Assembly (NCBI RefSeq): GCF_011386835.1
Contig: NC_088801.1
Location: forward strand, 22,058,824 to 22,122,823
Direction of reading: 5' to 3'
Source of the DNA: Chrysemys picta bellii
Lineage: Eukaryota; Chordata; Testudines; Emydidae
DNA length: 64,000 nt
Shown here: positions 58,432-64,000 of the stretch, piece by piece
How positions within the stretch are numbered: position 1 is the stretch's first letter
How the letters are laid out: every line of letters begins with the position of its first letter
Made by a program: the position numbers and the translations under genes
The notes under the pieces: generated by a model
The model's input: the letters and a program-made list of their open reading frames with translations, nothing else
What the model was told of the DNA's origin: nothing
Database searches by the model: none

Positions 58432-59600
58432 TAGAATCATAGAATCATAGAATATCAGAGTTGGAAGGGACCTCAAGAGGTCATCTAGTCCAACCCCCTG
58501 CTCAAAGCAGGACCAATTCCCAGCTAAATCATCCCAGCCAGGGCTTTGTCAAGCCGGGCCTTAAAAACCTCCAAGGAAGGAGACTCCACCACCTCCCTAG
58601 GTAACGCATTCCAGTGTTTCACCACCCTCCTAGTGAAATAGTTTTTCCTGATATCCAACCTGGACCTCCCCCACTGCAACTGGAGACCATTGCTCCTTGT
58701 TCTGTCATCTGCCACCACTGAGAACAGCCGAGCTCCATCCTCTTTGGAACCCCCCTTCAAGTAGTTGAAGGCTGCTATCAAATCCCCCCTCATTCTTCTC
58801 TTCTGGAGACTAAACAATCCCAGTTCCCTCAGCCTCTCCTCATAAATCATGTGCTCCAGACCCCTAATCATTTTTGTTGCCCTCCACTGGACTCTTTCCA
58901 ATTTTTCCACATCCTTCTTGTAGTGTGGGGACCAAAACTGGACACAGTATTCCAGATGAGGCCTCACCAATGTCGAATAAAGGGGAACGATCACGTTCCT
59001 CGATCTGCTGGCAATGCCCCTACTTATACAGCCCAAAATGCCGTTAGCCTTCTTGGCAACAAGAGCACACTGTTGACTCATATCCAGCTTCTCGTCCACT
59101 GTGACCCCTAGGTCCTTTTCTGCAGAACTGCTACCTAGCCATTCGGTCCCTAGTCTGTAGCAGTGCATGGGATTCTTCCGTCCTAAGTGCAGGACTCTGC
59201 ACTTGTCCTTGTTGAACCTCATCTGGTTTTTTTCGGCCCAATCCTCTAATTTGTCTAGGTCCCTCTGTATCCGATCCCTACCCTCTAGTGTATCTACCAC
59301 GCCTCCTAGTTTAGTGTCATCTGCAAACTTGCTGAGAGTGCAGTCCACACCATCCTCCAGATCATTAATAAAGATATTAAACAAAACCGGCCCCAGGACC
59401 GACCCTTGGGGCACTCCGCTTGAAACCGGCTGCCAACTAGACATGGAGCCATTGATCACTACCCGTTGAGCCCGACGATCTAGCCAGCTTTCTATCCACC
59501 TTACAGTCCATTCATCCAGCCCATACTTCTTTAACTTGGCGGCAAGAATACTGTGGGAGACCGTATCAAAAGCTTTGCTAAAGTCAAGGAATAACACATC
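58432..59600 (-). mobile_element. Young 5'-truncated CR1 LINE
   Basis: The 3' end lies at 58432 with the CR1 terminal short repeat (TAGAATCATAGAATCATAG on plus). A ~90-base 3' UTR (AGAGTTGGAAGGGACCTCAA, CATCTAGTCCAACCCCCTGC on plus) follows, then the end of ORF2 at 58524. Similarity stops at about 59600, so this is about 1.2 kb of an element that is several kb when complete. TCAAGGAATAA is repeated at the 5' junction (59584-59594 and 59599-59609). Confidence 0.95.
58524..59600 (-). pseudogene. CR1 ORF2 (reverse transcriptase) C-terminal part, open
   Basis: About 358 codons remain open, from [20 protein letters not shown] to the natural end LDKALAGMI and stop at 58524. Visible reverse-transcriptase motifs: LDFSKAFD (start), [11 protein letters not shown], the catalytic FADD in [11 protein letters not shown], then the thumb and CR1-specific C-terminal domain ([25 protein letters not shown]-like end). 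The endonuclease domain and the first RT blocks are missing through 5' truncation, so it cannot be functional alone. The open frame continues upstream to 59798, but those first ~66 codons are flanking DNA rather than CR1. Lack of internal stops indicates a recent insertion compared with the CR1 at 41.5 kb. Confidence 0.95.
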
Positions 59601-59609
59601 AAGGAATAA

Positions 59610-61866
59610 TAATAATAAAATGTTCAAATGGAGTGAATAAATAAAAGTGAGACATTTTAGCACTGACTGGTCGGTTTTCATTCTCATGTGCTTATAACCA
59701 TCCTGAATTTCACAGTACGCTACTAGTACTAAAACTCTTCTATCTCTAATGTAGACATGGATGTGGAGCACACTCATACTGCAGGGTTGCATAAACACAT
59801 CTCACATAGTTGAAATTTAAAGTAAATGAGTAATGCAAAGCAAAGAAAGAGTTTTCTCCAGCTTTTCCATGTGTCTCTTATTTCTAATAGCTCCTTTTAC
59901 TATAAATGTCTTCAAATATTTATTAACTTTATGAAGTACAAAACTACACAACTATTTCCTGGAATCTGCTTTCACTAATTTCCAAAGCCGAATCCTGCAT
60001 TATGGGGATGGCTCTTGTCTTTTATTTCACTTGCAACATTCAAAAAAGACTCAAATATTTTTAAATTATTTTATGAATTGTGCTCTAGAGAATTAATACA
60101 ATATATCCAATATCTTGGGTTGAATAATTAGGTTGTAGTTCAGTCATTGCATTGAGGAGTTCTGTTTTTTTTCATAAACTGGCCAAGCTGTGTTCTTTCA
60201 AGCTGAGATTGTCTGCAGATCTGAGAGACTGAGAGTTTGATAGGAAGCCATATATTAGCTACATATATCTTTTGTTTTTCAGGTGAGAATTTCCTTGAAG
60301 AATCTCTTTTCAGTTCTCAGACTCCTCAGTTCAAGCGCATACCGCGGAGTAGAACAAATATAAGCAATAATATTTGGCTTTTGTAAAACATTTTATGACT
60401 TCCAAGGAGTTTGCAAGCATCAGCTAATCCTCACACTCACATGAGGTAAACAAGAATTCATGAATTAAAAAGATAAGGTACTCACCAAAAAAAGGAATTA
60501 ATATATAGATGTATATAACAGGTCTCTAACGGACTAACAATTAATATACAAATTCCCATTGAGTTAGAATATTGCACTGGGTACATTCATTCATTAGGGA
60601 CTGCTGGGTACAGAGAAATCTTCCCATCCGAGTTCATATGTCGTTTTCAACCTTTCAAGTGCCCTCACATCCATACCATATAGTCATGAGCAATTCCATT
60701 CAGAATGTCCACTCAGGTCTCGCAACAGAGGATTTCATCTGCTACAGGGAGTGTGACTCATTGAGTTAACTCATCTAGTTCAATATACAACATGTATATT
60801 AATTGTCCTGGGAGTTCTGTAAACAGAAGATCTTATCCAAAGCCCCTGGAGGTCCATAGAATCTTCCCTGGACTTCAATGGGCTTTGGATTGGGCCCAGA
60901 ATGAGTGCAGAATCAGTACCTGGCTAAGCAGTTGTTGTCCATCTAAAGAGGGGCACTTCTGTGACCTTGGGATTGAATGACTCCACACAGCATGTTACAT
61001 GGTAAGCAGATGAAGGAAACTTTTAAACTAACCCTAGTTACTAAAGCAGAATGGAATAATAGAATTCCAAGGAGAAGGTTAAATGCAGAAACCTCTAAAG
61101 AGGTAGAGGAGAAACTTGCAGAAAGACTTGTCCTGGAGCATTAAATGTGACTGGCCCAAGGAGTTTTGTTATTAAAGGCCACATAGGGAGAGAAGTTTGG
61201 TCACTCAAATTTAAATATCTGAGCCCAGATACTCAGCTGTGGACAAGGAGCACACACTACAGCTGGAATGGGCATTCAATCTTTCTGTTTCTCTAATCCT
61301 GGGCTATGCCAGGTTGGTCCCCCTGACATAATTAGGAGTCTGAGTGCTACTCTAAATTACTCCAGTTGCCAATGGCTCCAGGAACAGGAGCAGAGTATAA
61401 GCATCATTATACAAATTCTAGGTCACTAGAGGATCCCCCTGTACTTTAGAGATCCTTCCATGGCTGGATATGCAGTACAATGCAAAACAATGCCAGCATA
61501 GGGAAGAATTTGAGCACCAATATACTCAGGTTTAGCCTGTGTTATGTAGGATTATTTTTCAGGCAGTGAACAAAACCACAGAAATATGCCTCAAAGGACT
61601 GCAAGAAATGGGAGCACAATCCTCAGTCTGAAGTGTAAGCTGATGGAAGGAAGCATAAAAACAAAGATGGGGAGAAGAGAAATTTTGCAATGATTTTGAA
61701 GTTTTTGGTGTTTTGGCAAAGATCCCGGAGTATTTATTTTTGTTAATGGTAGTGGTTCTCAAGGGCATGCGGTTGAGATAATCTCACAAGACAGCCTGTT
61801 ATTGCAAGATTTTCTTGGCTATTCTCTAGCCCAAAGAGGTTTGCAACAGCTCAGGTGAATTCAGAT
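59610..61866. other. Gene-less stretch
   Basis: One small fold-back repeat at 60836-60898; otherwise unrecognised sequence. Confidence 0.4.
60836..60898. repeat. Short fold-back repeat, 'atccaaagcccc...gggctttggat' type
   Basis: ATCCAAAGCCCCTGGAGGTCC pairs with GGACTTCAATGGGCTTTGGAT imperfectly. Confidence 0.65.
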
Positions 61867-61867
61867 T

Positions 61868-61887
61868 AAAAAAAAAAAAAAAAAAAA
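61868..61887. repeat. Poly-A tract
   Basis: About 19-20 consecutive A; no retroposed body recognised upstream. Confidence 0.9.
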
Positions 61888-63146
61888 GATTATCCATACA
61901 AAACACGAACCTCCAAAACCTTCAGAGGTTTACCTACCACTGTTCTGAACATTGTTGTAGTACAGTGCTCTTAAAGAAGCAGCCATGAATTTGACAGGTA
62001 CATTATCCTGGATGCTTACTGGTAAATACAATAAGAGTACTGTACTTTCATATTGCAGGCATATTGTACAAATATAGAATAAGCTTTTCTCCTCTTTCAA
62101 TCATCTTCTGGAAGAGAGGGGGATGGAAAGAGTATGAATTGTATTTGTAAATGTGTACAATAGGTCTAAAGCTAAATAAAACAAAACCACATTCTGCTTT
62201 CCTTAACATCAGTGCAACCCTATGAAAGTTAACTGGGTTGCATGACTGTATATGATGCAAATTTTGACCCATGGAGTGTACCATAAAGAAGTAACTTTGT
62301 ATTACGGTATGTTTTTGTTTGTACTTTTTCAAATATGTTTATGAATTTACATAAGCATATGCAGCATATACATACAAAACAATTACATTTTGTGTCATCT
62401 CCTACTCTATTACTTATCCCAAATTTTCTGGATGGTAGGTAGTTCTCATGCATTTTCATACCTCTATTTTTTAATGCCAGAGAGGAACACATATTTTGTC
62501 ATTTATTTTATAATTAAGGTGATCATATGAACTGGCTCTGTCAGCCCCTTCTATACACTAGTCCTTTATAATTGAAGCAGCAACACTTTACTATCCTCAC
62601 ATAATTAACCTTTTTGTATAACAAGTTGTGTAGAAACGTATCCTTTAGAAGCTTTTGTGGAGCTATTTCAGATTCATTTCTGGTTTAGTAGTGAAAGAAA
62701 AGTAAGAGCACAGATAAAAATATTTTGCTTAGAATAATGTTAGACCTTGTTTTATAGCTATCAGAAAATGATGTAAATCTAGATTAAAACATCATTTATT
62801 ATTGTTTCTGCAGATTTTAAATGACCTTTTCATATTTATAAATATGGGGGGAGGCATATGTGCATGTAGTATATATAACTATCAATTAGTGATAAAACGT
62901 ATACTATGCAACTTTTTTCTGGATAAACCTATTTCACCCTTAAGACAATTATTTATTGCTGCTTACTATTGAAAAATCAATTTTCATTGATCCACTCAGT
63001 GGCTCCAACATTGTTTTCAACAAAAGGTAAAGTATGTTGTGCAAGTTTAGGGTACTAAAAGGCTTTTTTCTAAGCTTGTTATCAAGTTGTATCAAATATT
63101 CAAATACAGAATTTGGTTCTACAGTTTTCCTATTTGGGAGAGGGGC
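61888..63146. other. Gene-less stretch
   Basis: AT-rich, no recognised feature. Confidence 0.4.
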
Positions 63147-63149
63147 TCG

Positions 63150-63199
<50 letters not shown>
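63147..63199. repeat. Compound (CT)n(CA)n microsatellite
   Basis: About 11 CT units pass directly into about 14 CA units. Open frames at 62949-63194 and 63034-63243 are generated partly by this tract. Confidence 0.95.
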
Positions 63200-63201
<2 letters not shown>

Positions 63202-63210
63202 ATTACATTA

Positions 63211-63292
63211 GACCAGATCCTCAGCTGGTGTAAAAAGCAGTAGATCCATTAAAGTCAATGGAGCCACATGAATTTACACCAGCTGCACAGCC
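63211..63292. repeat. Short fold-back repeat, 'gaccagatcctcagctggtgta' type
   Basis: CAGCTGGTGTAAA pairs with TTTACACCAGCTG perfectly; outer AGATCCT/ACAGCC pair is degraded. Core: GATCCATTAAAGTCAATGGA. Confidence 0.8.
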
Positions 63293-64000
63293 GGTATATA
63301 TATGGAATACATAATAGTGGATTTTAAAACTTTTAATGATAATGAGTTTGGGATGGCAGCAGCGCTCATGAGTGACAAAGCCATGAGTTATGCTGGTCAT
63401 CCCATATGAAAGTCAATAAAGGCTTTATACTATATAAACCATATATGCCACAGGAAAACTATTTTTGAAGTGTTTTCGGAAGCTTCTAAAGACTATATTA
63501 GGATTATTTGTAAAGCCAACAACCCTCAAAAGAAAGCTTCAAATCAATACATTTGAAACACCTCTAAAAATGATGAGTTGTTCTATGCATAAAAATGTCA
63601 GAATTGAAGTTTGATTTTTGGAACCTTTTAGGGAAAGAAGCAAATGTGTGACCCATTAAGAAGCTATAAAAAACTCCTCTTTCTCATGGTATGGTGTAAG
63701 TTATTTCTAACCTTGCACAGGCATGAAATATCAGACATCCAAAACTTGTCGTAGTCCAAGGGCCCAAATCCCATACTTGTAGGGGAAAAAGAAAACATGT
63801 TTGTTCCAAATAGATTTTTTTTTTAAGGGGCAGGTGTTTCAAGCTATTCGAGATTTTGAATGTTGGAATAAGTCCCAGGGGAGGAGTTAGTGGGCAGAGC
63901 GCAGGTGAGGTAGTCACAGCTGCCGTTTAATTACATTTATATTACCATCACATATTATAAATACACACAATGGGCTAAACTGTGCTTTCAGCAGCATAAA
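63293..64000. other. Gene-less stretch to window end
   Basis: No recognised gene or repeat. Confidence 0.4.

Noticed and set aside
59601..59798. N-terminal 66 codons of the 424-codon minus frame
   Set aside because: This part is flanking DNA that happens to be in frame with the truncated CR1 ORF2; it has no CR1 motif and includes an AT-rich repeat of AAT.

Overview
The window reads as non-coding DNA from a large vertebrate genome, most likely a turtle (Testudines). That assignment is my inference from repeat families I recognise: CR1 LINE 3' ends, a tRNA-headed SINE with a CR1-like tail, a turtle-type SINE with the GTGTTAGTCTG head, many short hAT-type elements, and numerous small fold-back repeats whose arms read like 'gggccagatcct...'. 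Base composition is AT-rich. I find no host protein-coding exon I can defend; almost all open frames are under 110 codons and have no recognisable domains. The region looks like a gene desert or a large intron.

Layout. 1-0.9 kb: decayed L1-type ORF1 (minus strand). 3.6 kb: hAT fragment. 6.5-7.1 kb: unclassified interspersed repeat. 13.9-15.2 kb: MIR-type relics followed by two rearranged SINEs 96 bp apart, each between perfect target-site duplications. 17.9-23.5 kb: ancient amniote repeats, MIR-like SINEs and a tRNA-type SINE. 22.2 and 24.0 kb: two almost identical ~240-bp modules, the second fused to the head of a CR1-tailed SINE. 25.6-37.9 kb: hAT and fold-back DNA elements in otherwise unremarkable sequence. 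41.4-48.7 kb is the densest part: an old CR1 split by a 124-bp MITE, a U6 snRNA pseudogene, a 682-bp hAT-like element carrying tRNA-like modules, a 522-bp hAT-like element, and a 1066-bp CpG-rich element with the same termini and 8-bp duplication size as the small MITEs. 54.8-56.4 kb: fold-back element, then the 5' end of a retroelement with a zinc-knuckle gag-like frame. 57.8-59.6 kb: hAT element, intact SINE, and a young 5'-truncated CR1 with 3' half of ORF2 still open.

Nothing here works together as a pathway. The interest lies in how the mobile elements are built: the palindromic SINE at 14.8 kb flanked by a 12-bp duplication, the three-member family ending in TAGGGTGACCAG with 8-bp duplications (one member swollen by GC-rich inverted modules), and the SINE-module chimera at 24 kb. 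Family names come from memory of sequence patterns and were not searched against any database; duplications, inverted repeats and motifs were read directly.
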